Positions 1-11,180 of a DNA stretch of 64,000 bases are shown here, in pieces (within the stretch, counting starts at the first letter, position 1; each line of letters starts with the position of its first letter). The notes under the pieces are model-generated. The model saw nothing but the letters and a program-made list of their open reading frames with translations. It was not told the DNA's origin and ran no database searches. The stretch spans positions 248,001 to 312,000 of the forward strand of contig CM066304.1 in assembly GCA_033807695.1 (NCBI GenBank), written 5' to 3'. Both the position numbers and the translations under genes were made by a program. The stretch comes from Daedaleopsis sinensis (lineage: Eukaryota > Basidiomycota > Agaricomycetes > Polyporales > Polyporaceae).

Positions 1-570
1 ACCATTCAACATGCAGGAAGCCCGGGAATGGCTGCAGAGACCCGGAACGGTCTTCCGCACCCCATCCTCCATCCCTGAGTCCCCAGAATACGTTCGCCCG
101 CCCGCCCACTACGCATCTCCAACAGCCGAGCGCTCGTAACTGCCAAGCGCACGCTAGTACCTTCGGATCTATCGCGAAAGCGACGAATATGTTGCAAGTG
201 TTCATCCTCCGCCGAATCCACGCGGGCTCTGTCCGTCTCGGTCGCACGTCCCGTTCACCCCAATTTTCTCTAGGCGGCGACTCGCTGGCATGATGACTCG
301 CTAGGGTACGTTACGCTCCGTGTGCCGGAGATGTACGTACGTTCCGGCGAGGCGGGACTTGTGCACGGACCACGTCTGGGGAGGATAAGTACTCTGGGCA
401 CTCGGAGGCGAACCACATCCCCCAACACCTTCCTCCACCTTGCAGTCGCCTCTTCCCCCTCGTACCACAACCACCGGCCTGCTCGTCGTGTCTGTTGTAC
501 ATCTCTTATGTGGGTGCATATTGTCCATCCTCGCGGCGACGCTGACATCTTCCCCTTCAATCACTCGCAG

Positions 571-1187
571 ACCGGGGACCTGGACAAGCATATGTGGCAC
601 GCTCAGGTGAGTCTTTCCCCATCATGTTCAAATGTACTTATGCTCATATTTTATCATCAGTATGCACTCTCGTGTATATACAACAGGTGTTCAGCAGACC
701 GTTCGACGTCGCCGACTTCGCACTGTCTCCCACCCATGTCATCGAGGACCGCATCCGAGTCTGTACCGACTGTACGTACCTGAGTCAGTCACCTTGGATG
801 TCCTCGTACTCACGTTGCGGGTCCGTAGTGTCACGCAGCCAACACTCTTCTATCGGTGAGTTCGAGTCGTCAGTGTGCTGTCATGGCAGACGCTTGACAT
901 GAACGCTATTCGTCTGCAGATCTCGTCTCTCACGAGGGCTGTGCAGCCAGACGGATCTGCTCGGCCGGTGCATCGCGACCGCAACGCTCGCATCGACTGG
1001 CGAGGTGCTAGCTCATCATCGCCGCTCGATGTTCCACTGGGTAAGCCGCTCCTGTGGGGGTCATGATCCCGGGCCACTGTTGAATGTCGTCACACTCGCA
1101 GGACGGGTCCGATGTAGAACACGCAACGTACCGTGTGTACATGGTCGTGCGTCGGTCTCCAAGGAGTCTACGTCCACATGCACTGAG
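571..1187 (+). CDS. Candidate spliced gene P, unit 1 (partial model)
   Basis: Five short exons (571-606, 661-775, 829-855, 920-1004, 1102-1187) join in one frame with GT-AG introns of 53-97 nt. The frame reads through VFSRPFDVADFALSPTHVIEDRIRVC, then SRLSRGLCSQTDLLGRC and EHATYRVYMVVRRSPRS. No family is recognised. The chain continues downstream but could not be extended reliably, because unit 1 lacks 2 bp near 1350 that the other units have. It may be a real gene or a decaying one. Confidence 0.33.
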
Positions 1188-3709
1188 GTACGCGCAAGCC
1201 CCACGGAGACGATCAGCACTGCCTCTTCCTTAAGTGAGTTCCACCATGCTAGCACACTTGGCTCTAGGAAACTTACCGTGCACGCTGTCGATCTGCAGAT
1301 CTTGTCTCTCGCAAGGACCGCGCGTCCAGAACGTTACATGCGGCGCATGGTGTCATCCCTGCCTCCCCCGGCTATCCGTGCGCCGCTCACACCGACTGGC
1401 GAGGCCCGGGCAGCTGGCTCGTAGACCACGCGAGGTGCATGACGCTGTCTGCTTGACGTCCGCCCAAATGGTACGTCATTCCTGTCGTGGTCTGAATCTT
1501 GGTCCTCCGTTGACAATGACATGCTTCAAGTACTACAAGGACCGGCTGCACTGAACACTTCGGACGTCCCTAGGCGAGTCGTCGCTGTGCTCACCGCTCT
1601 GCGCCACATCCCGTGAGAATGCTACGGAATGGATCTATACATGGAAGTGAGCACTGACGTCCATGCTGTCTGGTTCCGAAACTGACCATGTCACTCAGAT
1701 CGGCGAGGTACGCGCATGGTCGCGATAGTCGACGCGGACTCGGACTTCCGAATTCCAGCCGCTGAGCTCACCGTGCACGCAGATCTCATCTTTCGCGCGA
1801 GGATGGCGGAGCGTAAGTTCCGGCCACCACGCCGTCGTGATAGAGCGCTTGATTGACATACGCCAAGCTCGGAGTCGTCGGTACGTCCACGCGTCGCCCA
1901 TCCCCGAAGCGTCGCTGACGAGCTAAGTACACGTCGGATGTGCGGCTGCCTATACGTCTTACGCGCGAAATGACAGCGATGGGTGCGGGTAGGGTGTGCG
2001 GCGCCGCGGCGCACGGGGCCGTACCAGTACCTCGGCGGGCGGGTGTTGTCCTGCACTCACCCGCCTTCACTCGGATTCACCTGTGCGAAATTCGAATGCA
2101 TCTCAGTCGGACACGGACTGTACACACACCTGCCCTCTGCAAGCACGCGCGCTCGTGTGGTGCGTCATCTCTGTCTCCCGGGGTCGAGTATGCTGATCTA
2201 GATATCCAGGTGCGCCGTGCGAGGTCCTCGGCGGGCTCCATGGGAGCAGCAGGCCGATATCACGCGCCTACCCAACTCGTTCGCTGTCTGAGATGGCTGT
2301 TAGCGATTTGCTGGTCGCACCAGTCCACGGCACCCGCGACACAGCACGAATCGTCTCGTCCCTAGAACGCGAACGTGAGTCGACGCAAAGTCGTTCGCGC
2401 GCAATGTACTCATCTTTTGACATCATCGGATCTGCAAGACGAGCATGGCCCCAGGACGCGTTCCAACTTGTGGCTGGAGACATGACGGACGGTGAGTGTC
2501 ATTGCGCCACGTCTCTCGAGCAATCTGCTCACCTTCCACGTTCGGATACAGAGAGCCACCGCGCAGTCCTTTCCAAGCCGCGCGGCTCCCAGTGGTGACT
2601 CGGAGTCATCCAGGACCCCACTCGCCACTCTTGCTCATCTACGGCAGTCCGCGACGCGCCTCGTGTTGGAAATGCAACGGTCAGTCAACAAACCTACATC
2701 TTCCGTCCGATGTACTCAACTTCGACTGTACAGCGTCCGGATGGCATGTCCTCCCCCCGCCACCAGAGTCGGTCCCGCAGGAGTCGACGGCCCACGACCG
2801 ACTCGGACGAACTGGGCCCTGTGGATCGCCGAGAAGCACGCGTCCTGGGTGGCTAGAAACGCGATGGCCAGCGCAATCACAGCGCGCTCACCTTCATATC
2901 ACGGCCCTGCACGTTTGCGGCCCGCTACGAAGGTCGTCTCCGCCAGGAGATGCGGCCTGCATGTGTCGGCCACACCGCTTGTAGCCGTCCCTACCTACCG
3001 CTCTCATCCATCCACGCCCGCGAGTCCGCGAAGCGATCGCAATCGTTCCGGAATAGCGTGCCTGGCCCCGGAAGCTCGATTGTGAGTGAGCGTGACATAT
3101 TATTATCTATCGAGCGAGTGACTAGTACTTACCCTTGTATATCCTTCCACAAGCTGGCAGCCGCATCGTCAAACCGGCTTGTACCCACCCGGGATGTGCG
3201 ACGGCGACGCAGTGAAGGACGACACATCGCCGCCGCGACTCGGATCGTGCGCCGTTGGTCTCAGACGCAGAGACCGGAGGCTTGTCGAGGGTGGTGCCGT
3301 CAAGTCTCACGAACGGCGACTCGAGCGACGATGCCACGATGTACGATCTGTCGGGTTCAAGGTCAGCGGGTGCATTCGTCGTTCCTGAACCAGCGTTGAC
3401 GCACCTCAGAGTCCAGACGGGACACAGCTGGCTGGCCGCGCCCGACGCACGGTACTTCCTGCTGGATGGTGGATGCCATGCCTGCGTCGGATGCGCCCTC
3501 AGCGTGGGCCCGGGATGCGTCTCGAGCTCAAGAGGCCCCCAACGTGACAGCGAGTCAGATAGAACGATGTGCGTGAGCAATGCGCTCACCTCCCGCCGTG
3601 CCATGAGCCCTGCATGCCCGCGTTGCGCCATCGGGACGTATGTCGCGGTGAGCGACACTGTGACACGCTCGCCGCTGCTCCTGGCTGTCTCCTGTACGAA
3701 CGGTCGGTC
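1188..3709. other. Exon-like but unresolved stretch of the tandem unit
   Basis: About 2.5 kb, also at 32213-34709, 44149-46649 and 54848-57300, holding many GT-AG-like borders and short open pieces. On the plus strand they include an Arg/Ser-rich segment near 2745 (SRSRRSRRPTTDSDE) and a Cys-rich segment near 3380-3560 (CHACVGCALSVGPGC). Unit 3 has a 1-bp insertion and unit 4 a 49-bp deletion in or just before the latter, so it is either a pseudogene in those copies or non-coding. No function is assigned. Confidence 0.4.
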
Positions 3710-3717
3710 TCGACCGG
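3710..3717. repeat. Left target-site duplication of KDZ element
   Basis: The 8-mer tcgaccgg directly precedes the left end of the insertion and recurs at 24223-24230. The uninterrupted site occurs once, as tctcgaccggcctgg, at the equivalent point of units 2, 3 and 4 (34710, 46650, 57301). An 8-bp duplication fits the KDZ/Zisupton superfamily. Confidence 0.93.
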
Positions 3718-3776
3718 AGGGACCTCAGTAGCGGAGATGCAACACACGCGTGAAGTACACGGTGCGAGTTCAATCT
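3718..3776 (+). repeat. Left terminal inverted repeat
   Basis: Aligns with the reverse complement of 24163-24222 as two conserved blocks. The outer block is a perfect 9-mer, cagtagcgg (3726-3734). The inner block (about 3756-3776) matches at about three quarters of positions and centres on agttc. The bases between are weakly conserved, so the repeat is bipartite. Confidence 0.75.
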
Positions 3777-4298
3777 ACATCGGGAGTATGAATTACGGTG
3801 TCAAGCCTGAGTGATGACCGCGTCAAGGCCCGCGCCATGATGCGGGTAGGGTGATACGGACTCCTGCGCCATGTAGATGGATTCGACACCGTGGTCCTGA
3901 AGGTGATAGTACAGTGGCCCGTGTAGATGAATTTGATGTAGTACGCACAGTCCACCGCGTAGATGAATTCACCGTGCGTCCAGAGGAGGAATCACAAGGT
4001 CAGGTCCCACATCGTAGTCCGATGTGTAGACGAGCGAGGTGTAGATGACTTCAACATCCTCCATGAGGCCCCCCGCGGTGTAGTCAATGATTTCGCCGTA
4101 GTTAGTTCACATAGGAGACCTACACAACAACTACGTCAGTCTGAAGAACTCCATCCTAATCCAGCAACACGCGCGTACTATGTGTGATGACTGAACGGAC
4201 GAGGAGCAGTGTGACATCACGGTGCGCCGTAGCATGGTATTGGAAGCATACTACTACTATGTCATTCACGACAACAGGACATACCAATAGCATCGCCG
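3777..4298. repeat. Left subterminal repeats, no gene
   Basis: Non-coding. It contains at least four copies of a short motif of the form gtagatgaattcga (around 3870, 3923, 3958 and 4042) and a looser copy near 4079. Related motifs (gtagttgatatcga) fill the right subterminal region in the same orientation. Subterminal motif arrays of DNA transposons commonly bind the transposase; that role is inferred here. Confidence 0.55.
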
Positions 4299-6018
4299 TT
4301 AAGTCAAGTCTATCACTTCAACCCCTCCCTCCATCACTACCCTCGGAGATGCTGAACGGTGTCGCCGCGCGCGTTTTGCTGTCGATGCGACGGGCGTGTC
4401 GTCGTCGCTGGAAGGGTGGGACCTCTTACCGGACCCTCCTGCGCCTCTCGCACATTGACGTTCCAAAGCCTCCAGGGCGTCTCCAAATCCCCGCACATCG
4501 TGGATGTCCGCGCGGCGTAACAAGACTGCCGGCGCGTCGATCTCGACAAGGAGTCGATCTCCGGAGGCAGGGCGGTACTCGTGCCAACGCCCGACGTCTG
4601 CCCGCCAATAGCTGGCATGTGTGCCGACAAAGGCTCCGCGCCAGGGGATATCTGCATGGTCTATGTCCGTTCCTGCAGCCGCGTACCCAGATCTTGGCAT
4701 GGAATACACCGCGGGCCCAGTGCCGTTCTGTATCGCACACAATGCATTAGCTAGATTTAATGAGAGTGTAACCATGCCACTCACGCGTGTCCAAATGATT
4801 ATCCACACATAGTCTACGTTGGGCTGCTGAATCAGGGTGCTGACTCGTTGGCGGACGGGGAGTGAGAGGTGATGAGATTCCTCGTAACGGCGCAGGAACC
4901 GCGCGAAACCCAAGCACTGAATGCCCATGACGCGCAGGAAGAGGATGTCATCGCTCGCCGAACAAGGTATCGGCGTCGTGCTCCATGGAACGATCGTCCA
5001 CGCGTGCTTGCCCATCGACCAACGCTCGTACACGAAGACATGGCCGGGTTCCACCAAGGGACCAATCCACTTGCACTCTGCGAGGTATATCTCTGCCTCC
5101 CATCGCATCGGCTGTGTTCGAACAGCAGGCACCGCATTCTCCTGTGGTCCTTGCATCAGATTGGCATTTCAGCATTAATGATAGCGTCTACTCTTACGAT
5201 GTACCACAGGACGATGTTGATGCTTCGCTCGGCGGTCTGTTCATGATTGTTGCGCTGCACCAAATGACCACCATGTGATAAGTCATAAGAAGTGTTGAGC
5301 GACGTGACCAGTAATTCGAGATGGACATACCTCGGTAAACATAGCTCGTCTGCCACATCCTTCAACGATCCCCCCTCCAGCGGCAACCTTCGGTTCATCA
5401 AACTGAAAAGATGATTAAGTGTTAGTACTACGATGCAGATACTGCATTATGTCGACATACCAGCAGCTTAACCGCGGCCGTGTTCATCTATTGAGCATGT
5501 GAATGAGTCGATTCCGGGAATATGGCAGATAGCACTCAGGGACCCCACTCACCACAGATGATTGTCCGCGGGCCGGGCGACGAGGCTGGCCTGCCTTGCG
5601 GGATTTTGAAGGGCGTGCCACAGCCGCCTTTTCCAAATCTTGACGGCGTTGGTCTTCAATGCGTCGGAGTAAGTCATCGGAGGGGCCACATTGCTCTGGA
5701 ATATGGGCACGGTGGCAGATCTGGCACTGATATACTGTTGTTAGGCGAAGATGACATGATGGTTGAATTACGCACTATTGCGGCCCAGGCTCCTGCCATT
5801 GTGACTTTGTATGCGAGTTGCCAGTGATATCCGGGATCTTGCGCACTGCAGCGAGGGCAGACGAGCGAAGCTGCAGATGGGAGACGGCCATGGGCCCCCT
5901 CCGCGCACAACGCCTTCAATTCGGGGGAATGTTTGGCATGCGCTTTCGGAGTAATTGGCGGGAGCGGAACAGCTGCGTTTTCTCGCCCTGGCTGGACATA
6001 TGCCCGATAGAGGGACAT
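4299..6018 (-). CDS. Cargo gene A: uncharacterised protein with SUMO-interaction-like C-terminus
   Basis: Seven exons read on the minus strand: 6018-5776, 5726-5553, 5487-5461, 5402-5331, 5254-5198, 5141-4785 and 4727-4299. Every exon is a whole number of codons (all introns phase 0), giving 452 residues. The N-terminal third has paired cysteines, with CPRC at about residue 59 and CQICH at 82-86 followed by EQCG, which suggests a small zinc-binding module, and then an Arg/Lys-rich stretch. The central part is a globular-looking region rich in Trp and Tyr (for example VFVYERW). The tail is Ser/Arg-rich with a nuclear-localisation-like KRARRHR and ends in VEVIDLT, which fits the hydrophobic core of a SUMO-interacting motif. 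I do not recognise a catalytic domain. It is the left-most gene of the KDZ element and is co-oriented with B, C and TET/JBP. The start is the least certain part. A nuclear, protein-binding role is inference only. Confidence 0.6.
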
Positions 6019-6418
6019 ACGGGGCTGCAGTGGACGGTGAGAGGGAGACACGGGTCACGGCGTCGAAAGTGGTCGCGGCGCGTTCGGGGAAAACTGCAGC
6101 CGCTAAGGCTCAAGTGTTGGGAAGTCATACTCCCATCCCGTCGGTCTGATATATGGGTACCGGCGCCTGATTATATGTTCGTTGAGTGCAAAGACAAGCA
6201 TGGCCGGTCGTATGCGTGCCGGAAGTGGTGGTAGGAGGTTATGCGAGGAGGCAAGGTGCGCAGGCGCCCATTCATGATTTGTTCATAGCGTGGGAATACA
6301 TGTCAAGGCGTCTACCGGCAGCACTATCTCAGTCTGACATCGCACCCGGCAGGCTGCGTAAAGAAGACTACTAGTATACGGAACTCGAGGAGAACATGTC
6401 AATACATATGTACTCTCT
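6019..6418. other. Spacer between cargo genes A and B
   Basis: About 400 bp lying upstream of gene A and downstream of gene B. No convincing reading frame was found. It should hold the promoter of A and the 3' UTR of B. Extra 5' exons of A cannot be excluded. Confidence 0.4.
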
Positions 6419-7558
6419 TTACTCGCTATCTGACAGGCCGGTCAAATCATGTACGACGGCATCCGCTGGAGGTGCGGCGCCCCGTCCCCGCCCACTAGAA
6501 CTTCCATGAGCAGGAGCCCCGTTCCGTCTAGGCAAAGGCGGTGGTGCAGGAAGTGAGGGACCTGGATTGATGACAATCCGTCGTTTCTTGTGCACCTTAG
6601 GAGGAGGCTCTTCGTCGTCCGGCGCGGCCTTGACACGGGCGGTAAGTCAACGAGAACTTGTGCTTCACTCGGAACTCACTGCGTAGCTATTCGGGCACTT
6701 CTTGATCTCCTCTTCAATTTCTTCGATGCGGTAGCCCAGACCGATCGGTTGCCGATTGCGTGGGTTACGGATGAGGACTGTCGTGCAGCGATAGTCGACT
6801 TTGATATCCTCGCCAATTTTCTTGATCAGCCAGCGGTGCAGACGGGGGTCCCATACCTCGACTATGGATCCTGCTTGACCAGAACCTTCCTGTTCCCCCA
6901 CGGTGTCCTTGAGGAGCGCTGGCGTCGTGAGGATACTGAAAGTGTCATGCGCACTGAGACTGATGCGATACATCCGGGGATCGTCGTTAGTCATCTATCA
7001 AACAGCTTATTCAGTGTCGACACATTCGTGTGGTTGGACAATAAGACTTACCTCGGGCCATGTGACAATGCGAACGACCCGCCCCGAAGCCGCCTTCCGC
7101 GTCAGGTCGAACTCCTCAGGTTTTGCGAGGGAAAACCGTCCATGGGACTGTTCGAGCAATTGCAACTCCAATCCAAGCCCGGGGCATGATTTAGCCTCAC
7201 GGCGTCGAAGAAGAACTGCACAAGTTGGCGTGGTGATCTCGACTGTCGCGCTCTGAATGCGGTAGGGGTTCCAGTCTTGCTCTTCCTCGCACCAGATGTC
7301 CATGAAGGTAGAGCCAACTCCATCGCACATCTGCTGGATCCATTCGCTTTGAAAAAGGCGCAACGTGTCCCCTTTGGCCACGCATATCATCCGCATCTTG
7401 GGGGCGTGGTCGCTCTGCAGTCATAGATTGGCATTAGCTGATCAGTATGGCAAGACATCGCGGTGTCCTAAACTTACTACCGTCCAGCACACCATGCGCA
7501 CTTGAACTACATCTATGGGGACAGGTGTCGCGGATGCGTCCCGGGGGATATCGGTCAT
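6419..7558 (-). CDS. Cargo gene B: uncharacterised 322-residue protein
   Basis: Four exons on the minus strand: 7558-7478, 7414-7052, 6994-6680 and 6628-6419, all whole codons with phase-0 introns of 57-63 nt and clean GT-AG ends. The product (322 residues) begins MTDIPRDAS. Its first two thirds look like a compact globular domain with alternating hydrophobic and charged residues and several Trp (SEWIQQMCD, WDPRLHRWLIKK). It then turns into a disordered Pro-rich basic tail with a KKRR cluster and ends VVHDLTGLSDSE, an acidic end with a weak SUMO-interaction-like core. Like gene A it resembles an uncharacterised mushroom protein style rather than an enzyme. No known family can be named with confidence. 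It is probably nuclear (inference). Confidence 0.68.
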
Positions 7559-8626
7559 GGAATGGAGATGGGAAGGGCAAAGGACGAAGGGCGGTGAGCG
7601 CGCGATTGGGGAGCTTCTCTTGATTGCATGCTAGGCAAACCATGGGTATTGTCCTCCATTTCACACGGTCTGTGGAATATGTTCTACACAGCGTAGCGAG
7701 GTACAACGCAGCACAGCCTCCATACGCGGGTAGATGGTATCGTCTCTGCGACCAGCACTTCGGCGTCAGCTTGTCGCCGCACGTCACAGAGAGCACCAGA
7801 CCAGGCATCAAATTCGCGTAGATGAGTTACTTGCCTAGAGTACAACGGCCGTCGGCCGGCTGTGTGCTGCCTCTGAGCATCCCATTTATTTGATTACATC
7901 CCGGAGCTTGATGCATAGTGTTAAAACGCGCAATCACACTCGTTCTGTATTCATCCCGAGCGCCCTGCCCATTTGGTAACTTGAATGTAAGGTAGCGTAT
8001 CAGTTAGATATGGGGATTCAGTTTGAGCATTTACGTTGTGCGGGTCATTAGAGCTCGGACGACAGGCTATTCTAGAGTTTTGTGTCTCTTCGCCGGCCCG
8101 GAAGGAGATGCTGCACGCTTGCTCCCTGAGGTGGTAGCTTGGAGCCGACGTTCAATGATCGGTTCAGTTCTACATGATGTCAGCAGTTATAGAGGGACTT
8201 CAAGTGTACTTCTTGAGACTATTACTCACCCTGAAAGGCCTAGCAAGCGGTTGCTAGGGATGCGCTTGCGCTGGCGAGGGTGGTCGCTTGCCGCAGGTCG
8301 CACGACAGCTGCAGGGACAGCACTCATCTTGGTGCCTTTCATGGGATGTTCCAGAACTGGTGGAATGTTCGGTGCCGATGTATTCTCGTCTGAACTGGCG
8401 GGCACAACATCGGGGGCCCTGCAATGGTCACGCATTAGAGTGTGACACCGAAGCTTCCATGGGACTCTCACCATGTCGCCTCTATGGGATTCGCTACAGA
8501 TCCCTCGTTCAAACTCAAGGGGTCTGTGCGTTCGGCAACGATATGTGGGATTGGAGAGGGGGCTATATCAGTTTTACGACGGTGACACGTGTCAGTTGTC
8601 AGGTTAACACATTTGTACGACAAATA
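7559..8626. other. Spacer between cargo genes B and C with a possible orphan exon
   Basis: About 1.07 kb. Most of it shows no coding signal. On the minus strand, 8420-8226 is open and ends with a basic RQRKRIPSNR segment after a cag acceptor. It could be a terminal exon of gene C if C uses a non-canonical GC donor near 8634, but the phase does not fit cleanly. Confidence 0.35.
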
Positions 8627-11180
8627 CTACTCGCCTGGGCAGGCTTGCGGGGGGACATGAGGACCAGTGTGCGGCGTGGGGGTGGGTGTCAGTACAGACA
8701 GGTCGATGTGTTGGTTTGCGAGGACTGGTTGATCAGTCCACTGCTCAGTCTCTGGTAAGAGAGGTGTGCCTAATGGTTGCGTAGCACCTGCTGCGTTGGA
8801 CATCATTTGTAAGAGTGTCTCCCAGTCCGATGGCGCAAATGTAGCCGCTTCGAACTCCGTTTCCGGGACCTGATCCATAACGTGATTCGCAGTCCCGAGG
8901 GACCAATCGAAAGTAGTCAGGTCGAACGGCTCTATGAATGTAAGACATATGTACACTGTTAGTTTCTTGACCTGCATGGACATGACAACGTACCGGCCAC
9001 AATGTTGGTCCCGTTAATGTTGGTCCCGACATCCCACGTGTTCGCTGGAAGCCAATTCCAAGGGTCGTGGGAATGCGGCCAGACTATGTCGCACACGGTC
9101 TGGGTTGAGCAAGGTTCATGCTCGAGAACCGACCAAGTATGCGACGTACCGACATTGCCGCCACTGAGCTCAGCGGTTGGTTCAATCATCACAGTTTCGG
9201 TACTCGTTGGTAACATGAGTAAGACTAGTAGTATGGCGCGTATAGAGACATCGGCCATGAGCCATCAAGTTGGGCTGCAGTAGCGGCACTAGCTCACCTC
9301 CTGGTTCTTTCGCGGGGTCACTGCACTGTGTGCCGGAAACTTGTGTGGCTGGCGTGACAGTTAGATTGCCTAATCACTCCCTTTAGACCGGTGCATGGGC
9401 AACACTTTTGATACATGAGTCACACGTACCGATGGTACTCTGCGTACTCGCTGCAGCCGATGTGTACTGGACATGTGGCGGCAGCATGTCGAGGTCAGAC
9501 ACTGACATCATGGGATTAGTAGCGGTGTCGTTCGTGCATAGGTCATTATCTGCACGGCTCATTGGTCGCGGGGATTTTGGCGAGGCGGCAGGAGTAGCCG
9601 GAGGCGAGGTTGCCGCGCGTGATGCCTCTGCAGGCGTGCTGTGATCGCGCCGCGCCGACACGGACGTCGCACTCTCGCCTGCATCCCGCTCGGGGTAGGA
9701 CCTGGTTGTGGTGGACTTCAAAGGGTCCTCACGCGGCAGCGCGAAGGAAGGCTCGATCTCGCCCAAGTCATGCTCTTCGTGAAGCGATTGTGCGGCACTT
9801 TTCAAAGGATTCAACAGCTGACCGGACGTTGTGTCATCACTGTGCAGCATTAGCATGTCTTCATGATGAGTATTCTCTGTTGCGGTGTGGTCCTCCTCCG
9901 CACACGATGGAGACGCCGAAATGCCCACACCCTCGTCGGGCGAGTCACCGCCTCCAATTGGTGAAGCGGGTGCTGTGACGTTGTCTTCAGATTCCGATTC
10001 CGGAAAGACGGGGTCTGGTAAATATATCACAAGCCGCGATAAGTGGGTACAGCGCGATGAGTGGGTACGGTGGCTCTGAAAATTGACATTCTGACTTGCT
10101 TACTTTTGACAGCTGTTAGAAACCAAGACACCGTGAATGTTTTGAATTCGTCCGGGGAAATATCGAAGTGCGCGCATAACGCCGCCATATAATCTTGACC
10201 CTTACGATCTGTTCCACCAGGAGCCCTAGACGACATTTCACTGGGTATCTGCGACTAGACGATAAGGGCAGGATGTATACTCACATCTGGACTGCGAGTT
10301 GTCCGTCAACCCCGGGGCCTCCTACCATAGCGCATCCGCGCCATTTCACCTCATCATCTAAGTGAGCCCACATGCCCTCCATGAACGACTTGACGTTGGG
10401 GACTTTCCTGGCACGCGGGCAATTTCAGTGATCCGCAGCGAGTGGCACGAATGTCACAGCGGTTCAAACTCACGATGCTCGTACAAATTCCACGGTGCCT
10501 CCCGCCTCCTTGATCTCCTCCTCTTCCGCCAAACGGTTGGACTCGTCCACTGCCACGTCCAGCTCCTTTCGTTCCGTCGGGGAGAGCTTCTTGATTGCCT
10601 CAGCCCCAGCTTTCTTCCGCGCACCGACGTCTGCGCTACCGTCAGAGTGCAAGGTGACTGGGACGAGTCGACGCCCCAGTTCACTATCGAGGAAAATATC
10701 TAAGGCGCCTACTTTGCGACGGCGACGCACTCGAGGGATCGGTGCGAGGGGCGTCCCCGTGTGCATTGCGTCGCGACGGCTTTTGTGACTGCGTCCTATC
10801 CAAGCACGAATGTGCTGCAGGTCCCAAAGTGTGTTAATCCTCTAATGGACTGCATAGACACAACTGTGAGTATTCACCTTCCACCTTGCGTCGATGCGCG
10901 GTTCCACCTCGGCTTCTGTTTCTCCTGGCTTCCTAAATACGCACATTTTCCTGGTGCCTCGGGCGTTGCTCTCGCGGCGATCCCAGATCTCCTCGTCTTC
11001 TGGGGGCAGAGGGAAGGCCCACTCAGACTTGTAGATGCAGTGGACGTAGTTGGTAGCATTCTTCAAGAACCTCTTGCCCCCCCTGTCGATTATCTTGATC
11101 ACTTCGCCGTCCGAGTCCCAGAGCTTCTGCAACCAGGCCTGCTCGGCTTTAGTTAGTGCCTCGTTCTGTTTTACCATCAT
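8627..11180 (-). CDS. Cargo gene C: uncharacterised 688-residue protein
   Basis: Eight exons on the minus strand join in phase: 11180-10878, 10814-10474, 10407-10285, 10240-10104, 10014-9430, 9339-9298, 9224-8994 and 8931-8627. They give 688 residues. The N-terminal 100 residues are charged and Trp-rich (AWLQKLWDSDGEV). A basic segment with RVRRRRK follows, then a Glu-rich helix (SNRLAEEEEIKEAG) and a globular block with MVGGPGVDG and FKTFTVSWFLTAV. The long exon 5 is an acidic, Ser/Thr/Pro-rich, probably disordered region. The C-terminal part is Trp/Thr-rich. From memory, the VGGP-plus-hydrophobic-helix layout recalls an uncharacterised protein common in mushroom genomes, but I cannot confirm this. 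It is co-directional with A, B and TET/JBP inside the KDZ element. Confidence 0.62.
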
